A stretch of 64,000 bases of DNA from Pampus argenteus (Eukaryota; Chordata; Actinopteri; Scombriformes; Stromateidae): NCBI GenBank assembly GCA_036937835.1, contig CM072876.1, positions 2,956,001 through 3,020,000 of the forward strand. The letters are read 5' to 3'. The notes beneath the pieces are model-generated. The model did not search any database. It was not told where the DNA came from and saw nothing but the letters and a program-made list of their open reading frames with translations. A program made the position numbers and the translations under genes. Below are positions 27,101-39,100 of the stretch, in pieces (position 1 is the stretch's first letter; the number at the start of each line of letters is the position of its first letter).

Positions 27101-30100
27101 TCCTGTTTATTAAATCTGTGGATCCTGATGTTTCTTCAGGTCCAGAGGTTCAGACTACTGCTGCACCGTCAGCAGCCTCAGTGAATATAACCACCACCAC
27201 CGTGCTCCTCATCCCCACGAGTGCCTCTCCAACCCCGGCTCTCGATCAGACCCAGCCAACCGCAGAGGTCGAAGAGGTACCAACAAACATTTAGATTTTA
27301 GATATTTAGTGGACATATTTATCTACAGTAACAAGTCAAAAGAAAAATTTTAAAAAAGGATGCTTTTGGATTCGCCATGGTCTAATTTATCCTGAATAAT
27401 ATTGCAATTTGCTCAACCAAAACCGAACAGGACTTGAGGGAACAAAAACCTTGTTGGTGGAGGTTTAAAAAAGAAAGGACCTATGTGATTTGGAAATAAA
27501 AGATACCAAACCACCAGTATGGTTCTTGAAGTAAGTTTGGAAAACCAACTTTACAAAAAAACTTACAAGCACAAGTCAATAAAAAGGTTGCAGTAATAAT
27601 GAACTGAGAGATGATCATGTCCCAAACACAGGTTGGTGCCTCAGCAGTTTGTGTTCTCGTTCACCAGCAGTGAATAAAACAGTGAGGACTTCACTTGCTG
27701 TAGGTAATGAGCATTTGTTCACCGGTCGCCCAGCTGGTGCTGTTCCTGCTCCGGAGTTCGGTCCAGACTCCTCGTGTGTGTCTGTTATTCCAGCGGCAGA
27801 TGGTTGCAGCAGTGAATCATTTCTTTCCAAAGATAATTTCTGCTTTCTGCTGTTGGTGAATAATTGCGTTTGTACTCGGTGAGTTGATTTCAGAAAAAAA
27901 AAGAAAAGAAAGAAAAAAACAAACTCAAAAGCTTTACCTGAGGTTTGTCATTGAATTTCTCTAAAGGTACGCAGCTGTCAGGCTGTAATTTTATCAAACA
28001 TTTTATCTAAATTGCTGACTGGCGTCTGAAATTACCTGAATAATTTCAGTTCTGGCTGTCATCCATTTTATAAAAGCAGGTTATTACTCTTTTCACCCTG
28101 TGCCTCCCTTTCTTGAGCCAAACTAAGTGCTGGAATTTGAATGTGTAGGTCATCATTCACAATCTGAATGAAGTGTTTTATCAGTATGTATGATGGACCC
28201 AGAACATTTTATGACTTCAGATTTGCACTTTTCCAGGCGGCTGTGTGTCCTGGTGTCAGAAGTGCTTTACTTAAAGCGACTATCGTCAACGTTTTTATAA
28301 TAAACTTATGTATAGATGTATAAGCTGACAGCGTGTGAAGTGTTCTCGTAGTGATGAATCTTTTTCTGGATTTTTAATTGTGTTTAAGGATTTGTGTGTT
28401 ACCAGTGGTACTTTGACACTGACTCTTGTCTGTTGTCCTAAAGGACTCGGAGCTTCCTAACGTCGTCCCTGAGAGTCCGGTGGAGCAGATAGTGGAGTTC
28501 AGTATTGACCTGGTGGACCCGGGTTACAGAGAGCTGCTGGACGACCCAGACTCCCCCCAGTACATCGACCTGGCTCACCACCTGCAGGACCAGGTGGGAC
28601 TTTCTGCTTCCTGATTCTGTATTTTTGCTTTGGTTCTGTGGACATCACTTTAGAGCTTTTAATAATTTTTTTATTATATAAAAGAAAATCTTGGTTGACT
28701 AAAACCTACTTTTCAACCAAAGTGAAATTCACATAATATAATAAGCAAGTCAAGTTAGCCCTCCGAGCTAATGCGTGCTAACTACGCTGGATTTTAACTA
28801 AATGATAAACTAATAATGTTCATGTATGTTTATTTGGGGGATTAGATCTCTGAATCCTCGTCGCTGCTCAGCTTCTTTGAATAGATTCATTGTTAAAGTC
28901 AGAAGTTACGGGACTGTTGTGACTCCAGACACCTAATTTAGTCAGCTATCATTCACCGTCACTTCACTTTTTGTATACACGTTGTAATAACTTTTCTACG
29001 ATTCATCTCCCAGCTTTAGTTTGTACCTTTTTTAAAGATATTTTCTTCATCTTTTGTACTGAATTTCCTGTCCATCCCAAACTTAAAAAGCTCTAACTGT
29101 CTGTCACCTCACAGATGAGACAATTCTCTCCACTTTTCTCTCCATTACCACCATGTCAGTCAGTACCTGTCTCCTGTCTCTGTCCTGGCGGCTCACAGTA
29201 AAGAAGCTTATATCGCAGGGCTGTGAGGTCACGGCCACGGAAAAAGGAAGAAGATTACCCGCAGTGCACTCTATCTGCAAGCACAGTCCTTTTGTCCAGC
29301 TCCTCAATGAGAGTCGTGTTGAGATATTAATTGATTCGACGTTACTTCTTACATTCCTCCACCTGATAGAGCCCTTAAAGACGATGATGTCAGAAGAGAA
29401 ACCAACTCTCCCAAAGATAGATTTCAATGAGGGTTTCCTATTCCTGCTTTCCTTTTTTATACTGACACATTGGCTCCCTGCCAGCTTATTAACGAGCTTT
29501 TATTTGACGGCTCAGAGTTAATTACACTGGCCACTGCAAAGGGAAACTGATGATGAGAGACATCTTGACTGACATTTCAGGCTTTGAGAGAAAGATATTA
29601 AAAGGTCTTTTTTTTGTGTTTTTTAATAGATGCAGCATGTTTTCGACGAACTTCCAGGATTTAAATCCATCCATGTGCTCGGAATCAGGTAAGAAATATA
29701 CATCTGGAAAAAAAAAATGGTTTGAGTGTGCAGATAAAAGTGGAAACACATGGTTAAGGCGTAATCAAATCTCCAGAGTGGCGGGAAGAGCCTTGATTAC
29801 TTCATTAAATCTTTAAATGAGCTGATCATTTGGCATGGACAGCCATTTGAAGAGATAAGAGGCTGGTTGTCAATGGGATTGTGTCAGATGCTGCTGGAGG
29901 CGAACGTTTCCTGCCGTGACTAACCAGACAGAAGAGAAAACCAGAGATTATTTCTTCCTCTGTTGTTCAGGAGACGTAGTATGGAAGGCAGCGTTTCTTT
30001 CATTATTGTTATTACAACAAGATATCCATGAAAAAGTCATAAAATGAAAATATGAGATATAAAATTTATCCATCAATCTTCTGCGTTTCAGGAGAAAAAA

Positions 30101-33100
30101 AAGGTGTTACTGTCTATTCAGAAATGGTTAGCTAGGAACAACATTATTACCAATAAATAATAAAACATGTGGAGAAATAAGAAATAAACAACAAATTTAA
30201 AACCTTTGAGTTAAATTGGTGAAAAACTGTCAAATACGGCATTTTCCCCAAATACTGAAATGTATAATGAAACCTGGTTTTCAAATGCTTGAGGCAAACA
30301 AAATGTGTTGTTTAGTGTAAAATTTGGAAATTTCCTCATCCTCATTCATTCATATCTTTCTTCCTGTTACACTTTTATTTCCAACTCTAATAACTTCTTT
30401 TCTTCTCCCCAATGCAAGCGAGACTCAGGACACTGACGGGTAAATGACACAGAGACATGAAACTCTGTGTGAAGTAGCTGCTTCTCCATGTGTGTTTGTG
30501 CTGGTTTCTGCCAATGTGCAACTCAGTATTTATCTGGATCCAAGTCAACCCCCCCACCCCCCCACCCCCCCATCCCAAGCGACATTTTTCAAAGACAATA
30601 CAAAATTGAAAGGAAGTCTTATGGGCCCCGCTGCTTCCCTCGTTAATTTGCCTTCCCCTGTAGGTTCTGGCACTGTAACGGCCAGTTAGACTGAGGAGAG
30701 GACTCAGTGGGGATCGTCCTCTAATCTTATGAAGGATTCATTTTTTATGCAACGTGCACTTATTCTGTTTTTGTCGTCAATTCACTTTTTACCACAACGC
30801 AAGACTGATAAATGCAAAGATGTGTGGTTCCTTTATTTATGTGAGATATCTAACATTTACTGAGGGGGCTTTCTTCATTAGCTCAAATAATTATCACAAA
30901 AATCTGCAGTCTTCGTCATCATTTAAGACTCTTTCAGTTCATTGTTTTGGTTTTTAGCATTCTTTGTTATGTTAATATTTGGGTTTATTTGAGATATATG
31001 TGCTTGTGCATGTGCTCTGCTGCACATATACTTTTTAATATTATATTAATATTCACTCTTCTTTTAACTCTGATTTGGTCTCCACCAACTCCTGAGAAAA
31101 ATAACTGGATCTTAAGCTACTAGATGTTCCACTTTCTTCACTAGCTACTCCCTAACTTTGTCTTCTGTCTGCTGCTGAACAAGTCGTGTACTGTGGGTTT
31201 ATCTACTCTTGTTTGCCAAAAAAAGACTAAATCATTCAGTAAATCTGCCGTAAAACCAAAACTATGAGCTAAAAGAGGCTAAAGAGCTCAGTAGAGCTGC
31301 AGAGTACTTGACTTTCTAAATGACAAGTGGCGTCTTTATTGTTAAACAGATGATTTTAATAGAAAAAACAATTTATTAATCATTGAGGTAGACAAGGCAG
31401 TCAGGAGGTTTTTAAAAGCAGATGAGAAGCTTTGTATGACAGGTAAATAGATGAACTCATTAAAACCCAGATTTACACATAAAAAGACAAAAGAGAGAGC
31501 TGTTTGGCTTGTTGTCAGGAAGCCTGATGTCCCCTGAAGAATAGTTCAAGATACAGTTTTCTGTTTGAAGTTAAACATAATATGTGAAATGCACCCATGT
31601 GCCTGCAACATCTGTTTTATCAGAGCAAAATAGAGAGATACCTGAATTAGATACCAGGTGATGATATGGTTGGAAACAAGTGTATTATATTGAACAGCAG
31701 GAAGCGGGATATAAAGACAACCCAAGCTGGATAAGAATACATATTATATTAGCATATTCATTAGTAAATTTAAGATATTATCCACCTAGAGAGAGGAGAC
31801 AATATGTGTGTTTACACATATGGGACACGATCAAATCCACTCCAGACGAAGAGCTGTCTGAGTTTGGAATAAATTGATTCATTGGAAACACAAACTGCAA
31901 CCTAATAAAGAAGTGCTTTGTTTGTCAGTTCGCACGAATAAAAAAAAGGAAATTCACATTGTCGCCATTCTAATTTTAGTCACATCTCACAGATCAACAG
32001 TAGATTCCCAGAATATTGATGATGTTTTGATGCAGACTTTTTTCCCTTATATATGCATGTCCGGCATTATAATTGTGATACTTTTTACTGCAGCACAACA
32101 CAACTTTCGATTACCTTTCTTGGTCACCTGCTGAGGTTTACTCTCTGAGTCATAATCCATTTAATCGAAAACGCATCCAGAATAAAGTTATACTTGTGAC
32201 ATTTACGTATTAGATTTTATTTACATCGTAGAGTTAAAGGAAAAATAGGTAATGTTGTTACTGGGAAATGCCACAGAATAGCCGTAACAGTGGGACTGTA
32301 GCTGGAGAAAGTTCACAGATTAGTTGATCAATACAGTGACTGTGATATATCCATATAATCAACTCTGAATCAAAGAGACAATATCTCCTTTTCAGGCCTG
32401 GAGGAATCTCGGTCCACTACTCCCTCATCTTTGAGATTAACTCACCTAAAATCAACTCTGGGAATTCAGAGACAATGACCGGCACTCCACAGTCTTCAGT
32501 TGACTCCAAGCTCAAGGAAATGGTGACCAAGGCTTTGCGTGAGGAGGCATCTTTGCCAATCGATCTGGACTCGCTTAACTTTGAACCAGGTAGTGTGGCG
32601 AAATCTTCTCAGAGACATAATTGGCACTTTTTTATTGTTGTTTCCTTTTCAAACATTTAAATTAATATTAAATGTTAAATATTGTAACGCTTTGATTTTA
32701 TAGATGATCCATTTGATTTGATGCTTTGTGCTACTTGTTTTTACAGAAGTTGTCCTCTTACCAGCGCTGACACCAACTTCTTTAGTGGAAGTAGTGAATG
32801 AGGTAATAGGTTTTGTAATTTCTACTGAAATCACACACAGGAAAGAATCATATTTGAATAGGATTTGTAATATTTAGTGAAGTATGTGTAATATAAATGA
32901 CTAGTCTCCATATTTGATGGTTTTTGTAAGCTGATATTTAGACTAATTTCACATTTTGAATGATCAGCTGACCTGATGTGTACCGACTAAATGACTCTCT
33001 ATAGAATGTAACTAATTCATTGGCACTGATTAATAGTAGTGTATCAAATGAGTGTTGTCCCCTCGTAATTAGTACCAATTTGCATAGCTATTTCTAGGAA

Positions 33101-36100
33101 CCTTTCTAATTTACAGGTCAGAAATTATGAGTAAACTATGGAAGTCAACCTCTACAGCCTTTTTTGTTGCATTCATCATGTCATATATTCATCTCTTCAC
33201 AGTCCAGCGAGCCCGATTCCCATAATGAGTTTGAAGTTTTCACTGATGAGCCGGAGGTTGATAAACCTCGGCTAGTGGTTCCACTCACGCCATTGGAGAA
33301 GGAAAATGCCCTTGTGACCCTGCTGGATCACACAGCTGTCCCAGATGATGAGATGACTGCAGTAACTGGTGGGATGTCAGAAAACACCGATCAGCCCCCA
33401 ACCCCAGAGGATATTACTGATGAGTCAGAAGCAATTTATGTCAGTGAGCCTGAGCCATCAAATGAAGAAGGGGAGGAAGAAGAATTATTGATTATTACAC
33501 ATGAGATTGAAACCATTCATCATGATGAAACTGGCGAACTTGTGAGAGACTACATTCCAACTCCTCCTGTGATTCTCGAGCTGGAGACAGATGCTCCACA
33601 TATTAATATGTCTCCTAATATGATATCAGAGGAAGACTTGACTTCTATTGATGTGGACAGCAAAAATCCCAGCATCACAGAGGAGACATTTGACTTAGGA
33701 CTCCCAATTACAACAATTTCAACCTTCACAGCCCAGCCAAACACTGAGCCAAAACTTCAAGAAGAAGTTAATGCTCTCCCAGATGAGGAAGACGTAGACT
33801 TGAGTGTCCCTAATCGTCATAACCCCAGTGAGGCTTCAGAAACAGAAAAGCAGGATTTTTCAAAAATAGAAACTGAATTGCTAGAACCAGAGGGAGTGTT
33901 AGTGGTGGAACCTGATGAAGAAGTCCTTGAGGTATTGATGCCGACACCTGAACAAAGTGAGTCTTCTGAACTGGAGAAAGAGAATTTAGATGACTCAGAA
34001 TCAGTGATAGACATACCTGAATTTTCAGAACCAGTGGAAAAAGTAGATGAAGTCTCAGACCTGGGCGAAGAGTCAGTAGAAAACCAGGAGGAGTCTTCCA
34101 TTTCAGAACCAGAGGAAATGGTAGTTGAAGTTACAGGAATGGAGGACGAGGGGCTTGTGGTTTCACAGCCAGTTGAGGCTTTAGAGACAGAAGAAATTGA
34201 ACAAGAGGCAGAACCAGACAATGGCGCAGTTGAGGTTTTGGAGGAGGTAGGAGTGGAAGAAGTTGAAGTTATGCAACCAGAAGAGAACATAGTTGAAGTT
34301 ACAAAAGAAGTAGAAAAGGTTCAAGAACTAGAAGAAGATATAGTCGAGGTGTCACATCCTACTACAGAACCAGAGAAAGATGTAACTGATGTTTCAGAAC
34401 TAGCTCCAGAACCAGAGGAAGAGTCAGAAATAGGTGGGGATGTAGTTGAGGTTTCAGAACAAGAAGAAGGAACTGAGGAAACCGTATCTGAAGTTCCTGA
34501 GGAGACAGTACCTGACGTTCCTGAGGAGACAGTACCTGACGTTCCTGAGGAGACAGTACCTGACGTTCCTGAGGAAACAGTACCTAAAGTTTCAGAGGAA
34601 ACAGTACCTGAGGTTCCTGAGGAAACAGTACCTGAAGTTCCTGAGGAGACGGTTCCTGAGGAGACAGCACCTGACGTTTTTGAGGAAACAGTACCTGACG
34701 TTCCTGAGGAGACAGTATCTGACGTTCCTGAGGAGACAGTAGCTGACGTTCCTGAGGAGACTGTACCTGACGTTCCTGAGGAGACTGTACCTGACGTTCC
34801 TGAGGAGACAGTACCTGACGTTCCTGAGGAAACAGCACCTGACGTTCCTGAGGAAACAGCACCTGAAGTTCCTGAGGAAACCATACCTGATGTTCCTGAG
34901 GAGACGGTACCTGACGTTCCTGAGGAAACAGCACCTGACGTTCCTGAGGAAACGGCACCTGACGTTCCCGAGGAGACGGTACCTGACGTTCCTGAGGAAA
35001 CGGCACCTGACGTTCCTGAGGAGACAGCAGCTGACGTTCCTGAGGAGACAGCAGCTGACGTTCCTGAGGAGACAGCAGCTGACGTTCCTGTGGAAACAGC
35101 ACCTGACGTTCCTGAGGAAACAGCACCTGACGTTCCTGAAGAAACAGCACCTGACGTTCCTGACGAGACTTTAGCTGATGTTCCTGAGGAGACAGTACCC
35201 GACGTTCCTGAGGAGACAGTACCTGACGTTCCTGAGAAAACAGCACCTGACGTTCCTGAGGAGACAGTACCTGACGTTCCTGAGGAGACTTTACCTGACG
35301 TTCCTGAGGAGATTTTACCTGACGTTCCTGAGGAGACTTTACCTGACGTTCCTGAGGAGACTTTACCTGACGTTCCTGAGGAGACAGTACCTGACGTTCC
35401 TGAGGAAACAGTACCTGACGTTCCTGAGGAAACAGCACCTGACGTTCCTGAGGAAACAGCACCTGACGTTCCTGAGGAGACAGTACCTGACGTTCCTGAG
35501 GAGACAGTACTTGACGTTCCTGAGGAGACTGTACCTGACGTTCCTGAGAAAACAGTACCTGATGTGTCCGAGGAGACAGTACCTGTAGTTTCTAAACCAG
35601 AAGCAGAGGTAGTTGAGGAGGAAGCACTTGATGTTGCAAAAACTATAGAAAAAGAGGTAGCTGAGGTCCCAGCAACAGAGGATGTGGTTATAGAGTCAGA
35701 GGAGGAAGTGGTGGAGATTTCGGAAGTGGAACAAGTTGTTAAAGCTCCAGCACCGGGTGAAGGTATAGGTGAACCTGCAGCTGAACCAGAATCAGTGCCA
35801 GAACTGGAAGGGCAACTAACTGATGTGACAGAAACAAGAGAAGAGGTAGTTGAGGCTGCAGAATTAGAAAAGGAACCAGAAAGAGACTCAGAACCAACTG
35901 AAAGTTTGGTAGAAATTGTAGAGCTAGCTCCAGAAACAGAGCCAGAACCAGGGAAAGAACAAGTAGAAGAAGTACCACCAGATGCACCTGAAATTCTACA
36001 GCCAGAGGAGGATGTAAAACCAGTGATAGTGCTTCAAGTACCAGAGGAAGACCTAGAGGACATTTCTGAAGCACAGATTCCACCAGAGGCTGAAAAAGAG

Positions 36101-39100
36101 GAGGTAGTTGAAAATCCAGAATCAGAAGAAGCTTCAGAACCAAAGGAAGGATTAGTTGATGTTTTAACATCAGCAGATGAGCTACCTGGGATTTCAGAGC
36201 CAGAATCAGAAGAGGAGGTAGTAGTTGAAGTCGCAGAACCAGAAGGGGAGAGAGTTGATATCCCAGCAACAAATCCAGAGGAGGGGATAGTTGAGATTTC
36301 AGAACCAGTACTTGAGGAAGACATAACTGAGCCACCAGCCGAAGCAATTAAAATCAATCATCCCTTAGATGGTATGGATGATCTTTACTTTAGAGAGGAT
36401 ACCATTCAGGTTGTGGACGATGCTGAGTTTCCTCAACCCCTCGGGCCTATCTATAACCATCCACATGAGGCAGATAATTTACCCACTACAATACAGATCC
36501 AGCCCTCTGAAGGAGATGTAGGTAAACCTGACCATGAGTATCCCATCATTGATGATTTATACAACGAGGAGGATGTTGACAGCATGGACACTCCTGTGGA
36601 GAGCAACACCGGTGCCGTCACAACATCAGAAACAGCCAAGAGTGACCTGCATTTTGAAACAACCACTGATAAAACAGGTGAGGATCAGACATGAGTTGCT
36701 GTGCAAAGCATGAAATATGATGTGAATAAACACATTGAATTATGTTAATAGAGTTGTGCAGTGACACTTAGCAGTTAATTAAAGATCCTCCGACATGTTA
36801 ATGTTCTATTTTTAGGGCTGCACACCTGCTGAAACTTACTTGTCCTTCTTATTTATTTCAAATGCAGAAAACACACTTTAATTTTCTTTTCTGTACTGCA
36901 AATACTGTGATATATGCTGTTCCCGTGTTTATAATTCTTTGGTTATCAGACAGGATTTATATCAGATACTAAGGAATCATTTCTAGGATATTGTCTGAGT
37001 GCAGAAGTGATCATTCAAACTGAAAATTCAGTATGAAACAGTTTGAATGTATTATATAATTCTCATGGCAGGCACATTTTTGTAATTTGTAGAAATCCTT
37101 TCACTCATGACTTAATTCAGCCTTTTTGCCTGACATTTCAAAGAAATGACAGCTCCAGACAAGCAAGATACATCAGAGGGCACTGAAGTCAAAGAAAGCT
37201 TGCCGGAGGAGACACAAGAAAGTGATTCATCCCCAAAAAGAGACATCAGTGTCACGGCAGTACCAGTTTCAGACTTCTTCCCCACACCTCCGGCATCTCC
37301 TGTTGATAAGTTTGAAGTGTCCTCACCCAGCCCAACCATAAACTCTATACTCTTTGAGGCAACAGAGCAATCTGAAATCCCCTCTACTCCTGAGTCTTCA
37401 GAGGATGAAGGCACAGAACCGGAGGCAGACTTGGAGCAAAATGAGCCAGCCACCATCATTATTGATGAAGACTTACAAGAAGCAGTAGAGAATGTCGGTG
37501 AAAGCCAGACTAGCCCACCGACTGCTAATGAAGAAGTCATCGATGTGGCTGTAAAAGACTTGGCGGTGGAGCTGGACCAAACAGATGTTACAGTGACGGA
37601 GGCAAACAACATGCTGGACGAGGGGAGTGGCTTCCCTATGATGGGTGAGGAACACCCCCCTAATAGCGTCACAGCACCGCCCCCAGTGAAATACCTGACC
37701 ACGCCTGCCATGACCACAGCTAGCAATGGAAGGGAGCTGGTGGTGTTCTTCAGTCTGCGAGTCACCAACATGAACTTCTCAGAGGATCTTTTCAACAAGA
37801 CATCGTCTGAGTATAGATCCCTCGAGAACACCTTCTTAGATGTGGTGAGTAAGAGAAGAAAATTAATTTTAGAGACTGCAGATTGTATCAATGATTCATG
37901 AAAATCATTGAGAGAGATGACATTAAGTGTTAAATTACAGCAAATAGAGAATATTACTATTACTGTATATCATTAAGAGTTTGGAGTCTCTCCAAGTTGG
38001 AGAGTTGACTCGAGTGATTTACAGAAATATAGTTAAATAACAAAAATACATAGATAAATAAACTGTAATATCTGTAAGAGAAAATTAAGAATTTCAACAT
38101 GTGTACCGAGAATTAAGGGGCAGCAATGGAAAAAGCTTGGTAAATCTTGGATTTTGACCAGGAATGTAGAACAGACAGATTGGAGGTTGGTGCCAAACCT
38201 TGAATAGTGTTAAAAACAAACAGAAGAATCTTAAAAGGGTCATTACCAGAGTTATCTGATCTCCTTTCTTGATACCAGTGAGGAGTCTCGCTGCTGTCTT
38301 TTGAACCATCTGCAGACGAGACAAGAACTGACTCCCAAGAACTGACAGAGATGCAGCTGTTGAACTGGGAGGTTATAAAGGAAGAATATCATGAAGTAAG
38401 ATGCTGTTGCATCATCCAGCTCTGATGCTGATATGCCCTTTCCTTTTTTTTTTTTTTTTTTTTTAGACAGGAGCTCAACTCTTATTTTTATCAGGTCTTA
38501 TTTCCAGTTACTCTCAATTGAATGCAGATCTGATTAGCACTCTTCCCAAAACAAATGTGTTAATCCTTTCAATTAACAGCGAGGCAGCAGTTTAATTTAG
38601 ATGCCCTTTTGGCTGCTTGTGTTCAGCTGGTTTGAATCAGTTGGATCAGCGTGGCGGTGCAATGTGATGAAAAGCTTTTCTTTAAATTCATTAAGAAAAC
38701 TCCCTCTGAACTCAGATGCAATCGAAGTACTTTGCTTTCACGAGATATTCACAAATACAAAATATGTGAATGTCCATACATCTATATAAATGCATGCAAG
38801 AATAAAAGAGGGCTGCAACTAGCAGTTATTTTGAGTTTTGGTTAATCTGATGATTGCTTTCTTGATTAATTACTCAGTTTTTTTGCACTGTTGCTCTGTG
38901 GGAAGAGCTTTTAAGTTGCTTTCAGTTGTGTTGTGGACTGAGGCATTGATGTCTGACTTGTTTGAATTAGCAGTGGTTTAATCCATTTGAGAGTTATCTG
39001 CAGGGTCTATTGTGGTCAGTCTTCATTATTCTTAGAATATGAACAAATAACAATATATGGCAGGTAAGAGCTTCATTGTCCATTCGTGTGATTAATTTGT

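Noticed and set aside
29153..29521. 122-codon plus frame in impg1 intron 7
   Set aside because: Would interrupt SEA1 between two conserved exons that splice perfectly without it.
31680..32134. Two adjacent plus frames in intron 8
   Set aside because: Separated by a stop, no splice sites in phase, no known domain; probably chance or decayed repeat.
34321..35462. Long minus-strand frames of 187 and 292 codons rich in Ser/Thr/Gly or Gln/Arg
   Set aside because: They are antisense shadows of the 24-bp array, whose length is a multiple of three, so all frames stay open. The plus frame alone joins conserved exons.
34446..35588. Plus-strand +1 frames reading repeated TFLRRQYL
   Set aside because: Frame-shifted readings of the same array; strongly basic and hydrophobic with no splice or start support.
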